This document shows, one piece after another, positions 1 to 12,089 of a DNA stretch of 64,000 bases (the stretch's first letter is position 1; each line of letters starts with the position of its first letter). Under the pieces are notes generated by a model. The model was not told where the DNA came from. It saw only the letters and a list, made by a program, of their open reading frames with translations, and did not search any database. This DNA is from Xiphydria camelus (Eukaryota > Arthropoda > Insecta > Hymenoptera > Xiphydriidae). The DNA lies in assembly GCA_963678675.1 (NCBI GenBank), contig OY783198.1:7766012-7830011 (forward strand). The letters are read 5' to 3'. The position numbers and the translations under genes were made by a program.

Positions 1-146
1 AAATGCAGCTACGTCACCGTGCTGTGAGTTTCTCTGTTTCGCACTCGCAACTTAACATAAGTGCGTCTTTCTGGCGTTTCGATGATGTCACAATATTTTA
101 GAGAGAAACGCATTTATAACTCAGCGAATAATTATTTTTTCGGATA
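1..146 (-). repeat. Dispersed repeat R1, copy 1 (cut by window edge)
   Basis: Read on the minus strand, this stretch is base-for-base the same as 46253-46398 and 48096-48241. Similarity stops sharply at 146, where those copies continue with a different sequence, so 146 is an element boundary; the other end lies outside the window. The absence of visible differences implies recent spread. A more diverged copy lies at 2420-2660. No coding capacity is seen. Confidence 0.85.
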
Positions 147-362
147 TTTTCTCTTTCGTATGATATTGAACATGTATGCAGATAACAATTTCAATTAAAA
201 AATATCAATATATTTTTTACGTAAGGACCGAATTTGACTGTAGCATAAAAATACGATTCCGCCCAGAAAACTTTACAGAATTACTTAGTAATTAGGTTTT
301 TTTGCTGGGGAATCGATAGAAATTCCTGTAGAAACAAATATTATATCTGGTTAAACTAGTAT

Positions 363-1116
363 CTGTACAGGCTGGACCAAAAATGCTGTCCTAAAAGTAG
401 ATCGAAATAAAAATCGGAAGGAATCATTAGATATGATTGGCACTCAACGAAAAATTAGAGGATGAATTTAAGTTTTTGAGCAAGAATCGGTAGCAGCGAT
501 AAAAAATGTCATTCAGCCCCTTCAGGTGGTAAGTCTGAGAAACGAGGTCCAGTCTTATGGAGCTCGAATGTTAAATTCTTAGGGGATGAAAATTATTTGT
601 ATCGAAGTGGCTCCAGTAGTTTTGGCATTTTTGTCCATTCTTTCGCAATAGGGGCTGTTATTCCTGCTCGGGGGATAAAGATAGAATTTTCTAATTACTT
701 TTTTTTCGAAATCAGTGTTGTCGATTTACCTTCAAGACGAGCTCTCGGAGTTGTCGTTAATTTTTTATGCAACAGGGGTAGTCGCTACGGCTCAGAGGAT
801 AGAATTACAATTATGTAATCGTTATCAATGGTATTAGTGTGGTCGAAAACCCCTGAAGCGACTTCGATACGAGTAATATCAAATAGTTTTCATCCGCTCG
901 GAATTTAACGTAGGAGATCTATAAAGCCGGACCTCATTTCTCGAACTTACCACCTGAAGGGGCTGAACCATATTTTTTATCGCTGCTACCGATGCTTGCT
1001 CAAAAACTTACATCCCTCCTCTAATTCTCTGAGAAGTGCCAATCGTATCGAATGATTCCTTCCTATTTTTATTTCAATTTACTTTTAGGACAGCATTTCT
1101 GGTCCAGTCTGTACAG
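363..1116. mobile_element. Foldback/MITE with about 190-bp inverted arms
   Basis: The left arm (363-555) and right arm (918-1116) are imperfect reverse complements. Both outer ends read CTGTACAG followed by a CTGGACCA-type block, and both inner ends carry the ACCACCTGAAGGGGCTGA block. The central 360 bp has no gene-like ORF. Long arms without a transposase fit a non-autonomous DNA transposon. The flanks are TA-rich, so the target-site duplication cannot be fixed. Confidence 0.75.
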
Positions 1117-1605
1117 TTATAAACTCGTAAATAGAAATGTGTTCTCTGTACAAATTTTTGAAAATCAGCTCGAATTTCAGCGCTACTGATTGAAACTGTA
1201 AAAATTGCTTTGTTTTTGCGTGTATGCGTGGCGGAGTGGTTTGTTCGCACCGATTTAATGCTTTATTCAGTGTCCGACGATTTGAAGCTTCCCCGTCATC
1301 GGAGCCGACCAATTATTTTTCGGGCTGTAGTGGGTATTGCGAAAGAACAAATGACTTCCTGACGCGATTGTGCCTTACGAAATTTTGATGAATCCGCGCA
1401 AGTTAATTAAATTCGACTGCCGACCATTTCCCTCGTCCTTTTTATAAATGCTTTCCCCTCCTCCGTCCCTTTTTCCCTTTTCCCCGTTTTGTGAAATCGT
1501 TTTAATTTCCCAATAAAGGAAGGAGGCGGTATATACGATACCAGTGAGGGGGAGTGGGGGAGGGGATGGGAGGTCGCGCACACTTTCGAGAAGCTCAATT
1601 TGATT

Positions 1606-1623
1606 GGGGGGGGGGGGGGGGGG
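1606..1623 (+). repeat. Poly-G run (18 G)
   Basis: Uninterrupted homopolymer. Comparable runs occur at 35685-35704 and 36572-36590 (C) and near 54998-55016 (G), so G/C homopolymers recur in this genome. Confidence 0.95.
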
Positions 1624-1706
1624 ACTTCGGGAAACTCGATAGCCCCGTGGAAACCATGAAAGGTCGATGCTAAGTGCCGGAAGTTTCTTTCGGTGTGAAT
1701 TTTCAG

Positions 1707-1741
1707 GGGAGGACATCTATATTAGTATATCTATACGGATG
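1707..1741 (+). other. Possible 35-nt internal exon
   Basis: A pyrimidine-rich acceptor ending TTTTCAG precedes 35 nt that run into the donor ATG|GTAAGT. One frame reads EDIYISISIRM without a stop and ends in phase 0. It does not match the entry phase of the exon at 14501, so a direct join is unlikely. It may be an exon of the same long gene with others between, or a chance pair of splice-like sites. Confidence 0.25.
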
Positions 1742-2419
1742 GTAAGTCCTGCGCGACCTAACTCGGCGAGCCCACGCTCCCTTTTCTTCCTTCGTTTTCC
1801 ATGTTCTTCGCGAAGTCTTCGCTCAACGGGGGACGGACGAAGTCTGGAAGAGTTTGATCGCCACGTGGAGGCGATACGGGACGAGGGAGGAATTCCCAAT
1901 AACCGAAAAAGAATTGAAAAGAATTAAGTTTTTTCGATACGATCCAATTTGATTTGTGAATTCGTTTATTCATATTGAAACGAATAAATAAAACATCCAA
2001 GATTTACATTTTTCGAATTGACAAGTATTATAAACGTGTTCATACACTGAAGAATTCAAACGAATTAAGGAGGAAAATGTGGCTCGCGGTATAGCCACGA
2101 GCAAAATAGAATTCAGATTTCTCGGAAAGTGATGAATGTAGAAACGGATTGAAATGAGTTGGAAAATTGAAAAAATTGAATCGTTTAGAAACAATCAACG
2201 TTCAATTCGAAATTCAGGAAAAATGGTATAGAAAAATTAGAATCTGAATTCGGATCTATTCTTTTTCGGTTGTTTGGGTTTGAGACGCGTAATTTGGATG
2301 ATTTTTCTCCCGCCAAATTCGGTCTTTTCATATGTGGTTCTCACGGAAAAAATATTTGTACTTTTCAATTCAATTTGTAATTTGTATACATATCAAATAT
2401 CATGCGAAAAAGAAAATTG

Positions 2420-2660
2420 CCGGAAAAATAATTGTTCGTTGAGATATAAGCGTATTTCTCTCTACAACATTGTGACGTCATCGAAACGTAAGTGACATAC
2501 TTATGCTAAGCAACGAGTGCGGGAGATAGGCTTAAAACACGATCATGTAGCTGCATTTCGAAATGTCATATTTCAGCTCAAATAAGGCCGAAAATGAAAG
2601 AAACAAAAACAAAAATACGGGGTAAATAATTTTGTCTGCATTTTCCGAATCTGCGACGAA
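2420..2660 (+). repeat. Dispersed repeat R1, diverged copy
   Basis: Aligns, with many substitutions and small gaps, to 46253-46500: the blocks ATAATTRTTCG, GTGACRTCATCGAAACG, TAGCTGCATTTC and GCCGAAAATGAAA come in the same order. It lies in inverted orientation to the copy at 1-146. Clearly older than the three identical copies. Confidence 0.7.
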
Positions 2661-2664
2661 AAAA

Positions 2665-4235
2665 ATTTGCGAGAAAACCGAATTTCCAATGTTACTGCGA
2701 GAAAATGAACCGGATATGCGGATTGAGGTCGGAACTATTTAAATTTGGCGTATGAAAATTCTTGCGATATTCTTTTGCGAGAATAGGGCGATTGGGTAAC
2801 TGCACAAAACAGATAGAGTGCCATCTGTGGCACGCACCAAGCATTAAGCAGATGCCCGTGGTATAAGCGCTGTTTACACGTTATTTTGGATAATAATTGA
2901 AGTGTTTTACCTATGAGATTTAATCAACATGGCCTCAATTATAATAGAATGTGGATTTCAAAGCCATCAAATAAATTCTTTCCGTGGAAAATCGTTATTA
3001 AAAGGTAAATACAAGCAGCGCCACCAAGCTGGGTTTCTTGGCGAAACTTGGATGTACATTCTCTATATGTACACGTGTAACACAAACAAAAGCTACGTTT
3101 GTGGAAGTACGCTAGAGCCCTATACTATGTAGGTATGTAATTCCGTTGAAGAGTAGATGCGAAGAGTATGGCTTATAATTCGCGTAAAGAATGTATTTCG
3201 TTAGATACTTTGTATCGTTCGGTTCGCGTGCTACGTACTCACACGCTATTCGCTCCGATCCGATACTCCAGTATTATGCGTCGATGTGGGGAAATTCAAT
3301 TGTCGTTCGTCATGATGAGCTCCCCCAATTAAAAGATGAAGTATTACTTGTAACAGTACTGCACTTTAGTTACACGGCAATGCTCCGCGTAACGATCTCT
3401 GTCGATTAGGATCGACGAATTGTCATCGGCGCGGCACTCCCGTTACAAGAAAACTCACGATTAGTAATTCCGATCTTTAAGGGTACCCCGCTTCGATTTG
3501 CACCACTGACTTCGTAATAAGTCACGAGTAAAGTGTTGTATTTCTCGAAAGATACTCGCGCCGTCGACATGTCCACTTCTCCGTAGAGCACGGGATAATA
3601 GACGGACTACCTGTGTCTACGAATTTATCCGCAGCGTCCCGCGAAGTAACCCCATCACACGGTCCAGTTGCGAACGAAGACGTAACGTGCATCCTTGTTG
3701 CATGGTGGCGGTGTAGGTATCTTCGCACTATTTTTTCGGTGGTTAATCAAAGCTGTCGTAAGTAACTGCGCGCTGTAAATAAGCTTGAACGTGTCGATAG
3801 TCTCGTCTTTCTCGATTTCATCGGTATAATAATTGGCGATAATAATTAGTGTCGCGACGAATGACAATAATTGAGTTTGTCAGTATCGATGCATTGAATC
3901 ATCGAATGGGAACAAATAACGTTGGTATGTAAACACATTTATACAAATATCTAACGGGGTAAATTTTACCGTGAATTATGAGCAAGATTCTATTCATTTT
4001 GCTTTTCTAAAATCCGGTGTATAATAATCGAATACGCGCTTCGACGACAGCGTCTAACCTATTTGGAGCGATCCGCTTTGTTTACGTTCTTGTTGCGCGA
4101 CATACAAATGCTATACATATCATGCGTGGATATTCTTACTCTTAAGCAAATCGCCGGTCTGTTCAAGCGTGCCGTACATGCGTCTCGTTAAAATTATTTT
4201 TCAAGCGAGAAATTATCCATTCGAATTAAGCTACC

Positions 4236-4238
<3 letters not shown>
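2665..4238. other. No gene recognised
   Basis: Single-copy-looking sequence. Open frames of 60-70 codons at 2929-3132 (+) and 3406-3867 (-) have no recognisable domains, no splice context and overlap each other, so I do not call them genes. Confidence 0.5.

Positions 4239-4270
<32 letters not shown>
4239..4270 (+). repeat. (GA)n microsatellite
   Basis: Sixteen consecutive AG/GA dinucleotides followed directly by CTGTAATCGCG. Confidence 0.95.
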
Positions 4271-4272
<2 letters not shown>

Positions 4273-6132
4273 GTAATCGCGTTTAACAGCTGTTCTCCGG
4301 TAGAATTGCCTTCCCTTGAAATGGGTAAAAAAGATATCGAATCGAAGTATGTGATTGACGATCAAAATCGCCGAATGAAATATTACGAAAAAAAATCATT
4401 CGAAATTCAAGTTAAAAACATGCCCGATCTTCATTGTTGCGTAAAACGAATCGCGACTCTTGCGGTATATCGAGCGAGTCGTTCGACCAATGAGACGCGA
4501 GTACCAGCCGAAACAATCAATACTCGAATCGAACGCGTATTCGAGCGGGTAACCGTTGATCGCTAGATTTCGACGCCATCCCGCCACGCGCCCGGTGTGA
4601 AAATTGCTTCCGTTTACGGAGGAAATTCGTGTTACGAAGCGAGAAGACCCGAAATAAAGCTCGCGAATCTGGTAATTATCCGTCCCTCCATAACTCGATA
4701 ATAAAATAGTCCGGCGTATAGGTATATATAAACGGGGGATTAGTCGCTATTCGGAGCGTCGTAAAAGTGGCGTGACTTTGGCCTTGACGGAAGGGAGGAT
4801 GAGACGTATTTTCCGGCAGGGTTTAGATATTTCTTTATATTTATAGCTGCTCGAGAGATGAGAGCGAAGGACGATGGCAGGACACATTCGATCAGCGACT
4901 GAAAGCAAATCGCAAAGCGAGCTACGACTAGACACCGGTAAACCGTGAGGTTCGCGCGTATAATGATTTTAATTCACTCTGTCGTACGTATTTGCACACT
5001 GTTAAACATTTGTAATAGAAATGTGCATGAAGCAGCAATTAACATATGCACGAGTGTATTAATATTCAACCGCGGAAGTGTATGAAATTTAAAACACATA
5101 GTTTTTAAAATTCAAATAGGTCATTCAATTTCAAATATATTATGAAATTTCATAACCAAATGTCTTGAAAATTAAAACACGTTATAAATTTTCGTATATA
5201 ATTTGTCATGCTTGCAATATATAAAAAAAATACTTCTGCGCAATGAATTTAGCGACTCGCATATGAATTTTCCAGAAATGCTATTAAATTTCATAACCAT
5301 ACATGGTAAATCTTTAATACGGTGTTTGAAACTTCAAAAGCAAGCTCTTACATTTAAAATACGGTTATTTAAAAATTCATTTTCGCACTACAAATTTCAT
5401 GCATGCATTTGAAAGTTAATATACTTCAATTCAAAATTCAAATATTTGTTTGAGTTATACAACATAGATATTAATTTTCAAACAATTTCATATGGTTTTC
5501 AGTTTCAATGCAATAGTTCTTAAAATTCACACAACTTTTTGTACGATATTTCCAATTTCAAAGCATTTTTAAGAGTGCAGGGCTCCCATTTGGTAACTTT
5601 CTAAATGATTGGTCACTTTTTTCAATCAAGTCAGTAGAAAGTCATTTTTATTTTCAAACGTCATTAAAAGTTATTATTCTTAAGATTTCGTCCCTTGATT
5701 CGTAAATAATTTTACGATACCTTCCAGCCGCTATAACGCTACAATTCGTATAAATTCTCAGTATTGAGAGGGTCATGCTATCGGTGCCCAGATTTTGTAA
5801 ATCGTTATGATGGCGCGTAACAAGTAGTCGGTATTGCTGCGCGTGTTTCTCGTAGTTTGAGAAAAGGTTTGTTGAGGCGTATTTGTTTGCTAAAAAGCGA
5901 TTTAATTTGTCATATTCCATTCCTCACCATATTAATGTGTTCTTATGAAAATAAATTATTTCGATTACAAATCTCGATAATGCTTCTTCAATATTATTTC
6001 CTCAAAACTTTACCGAATTTATCACAAATACCATCAGACCGCTTTTCTTATTCCCTTCGTAATGCTAAAATGAAGAAAGATTAGTCATCTTTGGGCCATT
6101 TTTTTTTTCAAATAATTAGTCATTAAAACACA
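4271..6132. other. AT-rich DNA without a recognised gene
   Basis: 5050-5560 is built of drifting TTTCAAA/AAATTCA words, probably a decayed low-complexity tract. Nothing else stands out. Confidence 0.5.
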
Positions 6133-6412
6133 CTATTTTTGAACGTCTGACTGGTTGGGAGCTCTGTATTTGTGATTCAGACGTACACCGGTATACCGTA
6201 CACAGTTGTATACTAACTGTGAACAGAATTTGACTCCTTCTACTTCAGTCCTCTTAGCCATTACACCGTGTTTACTTGATTTGACGATAGTATGTTTGAC
6301 TTTAAAAATGTTGTTCTTGGCACTATTCTTATTGACGGTTACTTGGATCGGAGCATTATTTTTCTCAGTACGCGGCACGACGGTTAATCTAAATTGACAC
6401 CGGAGATCGGTT
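6133..6412 (-). other. Lys-rich open frame of unknown status
   Basis: About 93 codons are open on the minus strand, with a basic segment (VNKNSAKNNIFKVKH, then KSSKHGVMAKRTEVEG). The first in-frame start is GTG, not ATG, and no acceptor with a clear pyrimidine tract precedes it. The Lys-rich composition without simple repetition looks somewhat protein-like, so a decayed small basic protein gene or processed pseudogene is possible. I do not recognise the family. Confidence 0.2.
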
Positions 6413-7163
6413 GTAATTTATATTTGTTGATGAGTACATAGTAACCGCGAGTCGATAAAATGATAGTCGACTCGTGACTCGCCATATTTGGCCCGCATAT
6501 TGTGTATGTTTCTTAGATCAGGATTAGACTCTTCTTGTTTCTTCAACAATGCAATTCAATTTTCTCACGACTTAATGGAATTAACGTTGACATCGGATGA
6601 CCCTCTGATTTCGTATATATGTTCTTCTTTTGCTGTCGCTTCGGCGTTTCTTGTTTGAGCTCTGTCAGACGAGAAGAGATTTCGCGACGGGCGATTACTC
6701 GAGTTAAAGTGAAACTATTATGCAAGCTTTTAAGAATATAGATTATTCGCTTCTACGGAGCAAATGCCCGAGGGATTGTATTACTTCGTTCCTGCGAAAT
6801 GTTCTATTTTGTTGTAAAGTCGGTAGCCCGTTTATGAGAAAACTACTGATCTAGATTTTTAGAGTAGGATGTTTTTAGCGGAACGCAAGGTACGTGGAGA
6901 ATTTATTTAGCCACACCTCTCTTCTAGAAGGGACTGGTGAATTGATATTAGTGAAATTCGAATTACAGGTCAATTTTCCCCTTTCGCGCAGATGCAACAT
7001 TAAAACATTGAATATTCTGTTTTATTTCCATTAACTTTTCAGCTATTTTTCGTTAGAAATTATAGCCCACAAATTACTCAAGTCTTTGGTTGAGACAACT
7101 GAAATTGATATGTATTTGCATTTTCTTTACTTCGGAGAAATCCTGCGGCAAAAATGTGTTTCG

Positions 7164-7416
7164 GTTTCCGAAGAAAAGAATAAACTGCTTAGCGCATAGG
7201 CGCGCGAAGCGTTTTTTCCCCTCCCCATTTTCTCATTAGAAAAAGAAAATTGCTTCCAATTACGCTTAATTCATTTCCGAGAACATGAAAATGCAAGAGC
7301 ATTGTAAGCACCTTATGCCACTGTGACAAACTATCATCGCTCCAGCGAGATCGAGGAAAGGACCGCGGCGCGGAGCGCGTTTCGGTTTCCAGGGAAAACA
7401 ATAAACGGGTTAGCGT
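7164..7416 (+). repeat. Short diverged direct repeat pair
   Basis: The block at about 7160-7200 (TTTCGGTTTCC, AATAAAC, TTAGCG) recurs at about 7379-7416 with the same order and spacing. The unit is about 40 bp and the copies are about 218 bp apart. Confidence 0.4.
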
Positions 7417-7996
7417 TCCGGGGTGTACGAAATGTTCTCTCTTCCTTCACCCCATCCTTCTTTCCCTCGCGACGTCGAGTGTGCAATCGCGTGTACCGCG
7501 ACCGTAAAGGAGCGGAAGTCGGTGAACAGAGGCGGGAACGTCCGATTCTCTTCTCGTTCCCTTTCAGGAAACTTTTGGAAAAGCGTGCGATACTGCGGGA
7601 GGCTCGGATGATTTCTTCCGCGTTACGCGGGTACGAGAGGAAAGGAGTGCGATAAAGTTTGCTCGATAGGTATTGGACGGACGGGAAGTGCCGTGATATT
7701 TTCATTTTATATGTTATAACGCCGTAAAATTTCGCCATTGGCCTCGTTCGAAGGGTTAAGAGGGATTGTAAGGGGGATCGGTGAAGAGAGGGTATAAAAC
7801 GTTTCCTATATCTACCTGTAGTGTAGTCTAATATAAAGAGATCCTTGCCTTGTAGACCACCCTTGTAGTGGCTCGCGTGTCGTTGATACGAGAAAAGTGT
7901 GTTATAAAAAAATGTGACGTTTACATCAAGGGGAAACCTCAAGAGATTGGAAATTATGATTCGCGAAGTAAACAATAAGATACAATAGCAGTGCAT
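7334..7996 (-). other. Longest open frame in the window (220 codons), no known domain
   Basis: It starts with a true ATG. The product is rich in Arg, Ser and Leu, with no signal peptide, membrane segment or recognisable motif, and has a basic tract (RRREGKKDGVKEE) near the C-terminus. It overlaps a CpG-rich, stop-poor stretch (7290-7700) that is also open on the other strand for 110 codons, which argues for composition rather than selection. A single-exon lineage-specific gene cannot be excluded. Confidence 0.15.
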
Positions 7997-10412
7997 CCTA
8001 TGCTTATGTAATATGATAAATTTCGCTTGCAGTCTGTTAGAAAGTGCGCGGGAACGTTAACGAATATTCAGGGAATGTTCTTTTTATATATTTTGACGTG
8101 GGAAAACCACCGTAGAGCTTCGCTACGAAGGTATGTTGCTTTACTTCGTCGGATTGCTCTCGCATCACGTTCTCGGCGTACGGCGACCGCGATTTCTGCA
8201 TTTGCTCGTTGTGTCGGGTCCGGGGGTGTGTTCACCGTAAATTCGGTCGACTCGATCAAAATCTTGGGCAATTTCGATTTCAAATCGCGTCGCGTCGCAA
8301 TTCAAAGCGATAAATTCCTATCAAACTTAACTAGTGAATAATTATTGAAGTTTTACTATGCAGGAAATGCTTCCGAATTTCAGACAGCATAATTGCCGCG
8401 GATCACGCCGGATTAATAAAGAAAAGATAAGAAGGATATCGCATCTCAGTGTAGCAATGCACTTCGCTTCCAAACGGCAAAATTACAAAAATTCCTATCC
8501 TCTCTCTCCTTTAATCTGCGTGCAAGACTCTGTATTTATTTATAAGTTACGAAAGAATCATGCGATATTGTGTTTCGTCACTTAAGTACTATCGAGATAT
8601 GCACATTAACGCTGTAGCAATTCATTTATAGAATTCTGAGGCCCGCTATGGTATGCAAATACTTTTTATTAACCATTCGCGACCGCTGACGTGAAGTCAT
8701 TACGTCACTTCATACACATGCAAATTATGTAAAGTTCCTTTATGCAAAAGTCATTGTTTTTCGAAATATCATACTAACCAGAAATATTAAATTTTGTTTT
8801 TACTCGCCTTTTCAAAAATACCTGTAATATAATGCTAAATAAATTCAGCACCTATAAAGCAAGTATACAAATTATAAAAATCTTTTTATTTTAAACAACA
8901 CATAATTGTAACGTTCATATTTCAGAACAAATTTTATTATTTTTATTCTTGCTTTAACGATTCAAGTTTGCGGCAACCACCTTCAGAATTTCATTATTAT
9001 TGTCGGTACTCAGTATCAAAAATGGAAAAAATATGCCGGTTGCGAATGTGTCAAATTTCATCCAGGGTACGCCGGACGGACTACTGGTCCCCTCTCCTCG
9101 CGCGCTCCCCTCGCCCAGGGCGCGCGCCTGTCGAGTCTTACTCGGCCAGCTACGGGAGAGGTAGCCGTTCCTTCACGACTGTTCGAGTACGATGGTACGT
9201 TGCACGCGTGTCATTTCTCGTACGTAGCGTGCGTTGCGAACGATATTTCCATGATATTTTATATCGTGGTACGCCTGTAATCGTACTCGTGAAATGCTGA
9301 ACCCATGAAGAAGCGGACAAAGTCAAAAGTGACGTCGGTAGACGCCTTTGAACGCTACCCGTTGTCCGGACATCGACGCTCGCCTCGAGTAAGCTTCTTT
9401 CTAGATTGTTCTTATTTTGTATCAATGCGAGCGCGTCCTCTCCTATTTGGTTTTTCCAAATTGCGCGTAATTTCTGTCCGCGATGAGAAGAAACATTCCA
9501 TTCGTCGATATTCCACTAGTACGACGAAAACTCATTCGACCACGCAAACTTCGATGTATGGTAGAATATTCTTTCGCGAGGACCGATTTAGCCGTATTAT
9601 ATCGCCTAGGATTTCATTTGCTTCGCGTGGCGTTTCGACCGTACGTTTTATTCAATGTGCGGCAATGATTCTAAAGCTTCCAAAGTGGAGTCTCTTGCAA
9701 TTAGAGATGTATTTCGGTCGCGTTGATATTCCCGCATCTAATCGTACGAGTGCGAGTGAGAAAATGAATCCCGAGTCGGTCCTCTCACTCGTAATCATAC
9801 GACCGACCTCGGTGATCTTCGGAAGCCTTTAGTCCAAGAGCTGGCGTCCGAAATGTGCAAGAGTTTTCTGAAAGTTAATTTTTTGAGATCAGGTTACTTT
9901 TTAGTGATGGAAAGTAACTGTAGAGTACGCCTTTTCTCAATACATATCATGTATTTTACATAAAAAATAATTTTAATTGTTTCTTGATAATTGTAATTGT
10001 TTAGAATGAAAAATGGTTTTAAGAATTCTATATATGTTAATGTTTTCAAGTAACGTTTAAAGCAGGTTGTACTATGAAGTTATGAATTTTGTATTCTTTA
10101 TTATAGCTATCAGTTATTTTTTATACAAAAAATAAATTTAATTATATTATAACATAAAAAAAGAATCATTGATTCATTGAAAAATAGCGCTAATAATAAA
10201 TATATCCGCCTTTCGTTCATTATCTGTATATTGCTTTGTATATAAAAAATCATAACTTTAGCTTCCCATTCGACTCTACTTCTTTGTACTGTCAACTCAA
10301 TGAAAAATTAATTGAATTTGTACGTGATAATAAAGAACTCTGGTTCTAACGGCGGGATCTCAAATTTTTAAAGGTCGAAATTCATTTCTATTGATCTATT
10401 AATTTGTGTAAC
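7997..10412. other. Mixed CpG-rich and AT-rich DNA without a recognised gene
   Basis: 9060-9300 is CpG-rich and includes a 175-codon ATG-initiated frame at 9305-9832 (+). That product is Ser/Arg-rich with no motif or splice context. 9880-10340 is very AT-rich. No gene is supported. Confidence 0.4.
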
Positions 10413-10573
10413 GTATCGATGCCTTACTTTGAAAACCTCATAAGTACAATTTTTGACAAAAATGCCATTTATAGCTTACTGCGTTGAAGTTTAAAATTTG
10501 AACACAGTAAGCTATAAATGGCATTTTTGTCAAAAATTGTACTTACGAGGTTTTCAAAGTAAGGTATCGATAC
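10413..10573. repeat. Near-perfect hairpin, 73-bp arms
   Basis: The left arm (about 10413-10485) and right arm (about 10501-10573) are reverse complements with three differences, separated by about 15 nt. The ends read GTATCGAT...ATCGATAC. Read as RNA, one difference is a G-U pair and two are A-C type mismatches. It could be a very young MITE or a hairpin-RNA locus; no flanking duplication is obvious. Confidence 0.85.
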
Positions 10574-11617
10574 CTGAAATCTTGTCTGTTTCTTCCAATT
10601 TCATTCTACTTTGCTACTAATTTGGTATAACTAATTAGACTCATATTTAACGATAAGGAAATGTAGAGTCTTCATATCGTAATTTAAAATCGTTCGATAC
10701 CTAAATTCTTCACCATGTATAACATACGTTATCAGTATTTGACAAACATGTGTGAATATAGAGTACGCGTCTCTCTCTCTACTTGAGTATTTTACTCTCA
10801 AGTAGATACGTAGGTACTTTATACATGTACTATCGGAGTTCGCTTTCTATGCCCAATTAGAGCACAAGAAGTGCTACGAAAAATGCACGATGTTTGTATC
10901 AATAAAATAACGTCGCGACGTTATCGAAAATAATGATATTTCGGAAAGTCTGAATTTATAATTTATTTATTATTTTGACTCGTACACTATTTAAATCACA
11001 ACTAATTGCATGGAAATCTTAAATATCGTTTTCATGTTTCCCCTGCTGAATGCAAAAATCCTGTCTTATATGAATAACGCAATGCTGAACGTTTCTGAAA
11101 TAAAACCCTTACTTCCTGCCTTGGAACTACTGCTCCTGCACTTTCAAGAATAAAAATCACTGATTCTTTCTCTCAAACGAAATGTTGCCACATTCCCCTT
11201 GACCAAAATACTACAGCCTTTCTCTCGAGTTAAATGACTGTGTATATCTAAATGAAATAAAATACCAAATCCTAGCACGCGATCGCCCAAAAGCTATCAA
11301 TAGATGGAATGACACCGGATGATTTCACACACCACCTTACTTCTTTTCGATTACAAATATTGAGTCTCCCATTCGAACGAACGCACCAAGTTTTCCTTTC
11401 AAAAGAAAATAGTTGTCAGAGCTAGTAATGCAGATTACTTTTTCTGCTCTTCTGATATACTCTATCACAGTACTTGGCTTTTCTCAAAGCATTAATGATT
11501 TCAGTTTATTTGGCTTTGAGTTACTTTATGCTTTGGCTTTGGCTTTGGCTTTTGGCGTTGAGTTGGCTATAATATTAATTCCATGAGTATACTTCCTTCA
11601 ATAAAAATGCAGTTTAA
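10574..11617. other. No gene recognised
   Basis: AT-rich. It ends in a short GGCTTT/GCTTTG tandem run at about 11528-11556. No exon signals stand out. Confidence 0.5.
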
Positions 11618-11851
11618 CCCGCCAGCACTCGCGCTATGAGCATTTCTCTCACGCAAATTTTCACGGTATAGGAAACTTTTACAAAAATCATCCAAATGTT
11701 TCGAGAATTTTTTTATCCTTAAACAACTATTCCTCTTTCTTTCAGTGTAAATTAGAAACAAAAGGACTCAGTCAAATTAGAAAGAAAAATGTTTTTCCTA
11801 TACCGTGAAAATTTGCGTGAGAGAAATGCTCATAGCGCGAGTGCTGACGGG
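11618..11851. mobile_element. piggyBac-type MITE with TTAA target site
   Basis: The near-perfect inverted arms are about 55-60 bp. The termini read CCCGCCAGCACTCGCG at the left and CGCGAGTGCTGACGGG at the right, and each is directly flanked by TTAA (11614-11617 and 11852-11855). Exact TTAA duplication with CCC...GGG ends is the hallmark of piggyBac elements. The 234-bp body is too short for a transposase, so it must be mobilised in trans. Confidence 0.85.
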
Positions 11852-12089
11852 TTAAAAGTGATACATAATTCAATATTAATTTTGCCGCTTCAAGATACCT
11901 ATCTACAAATTCTACTCATCTTCCTAGCTCATTTTTCAATGATTTTTCTTGTTATTTTTGTCTGGATGAGAATCATTTGTCCGAGATATCTTAATTGTTA
12001 CCACCCCTGAAATATTCATTTCTCATTCAATCGAATATAGAGTGTCCCTTTCTTTAGTAAACTCTAACTAGGTGCGACAGTGCTATACC

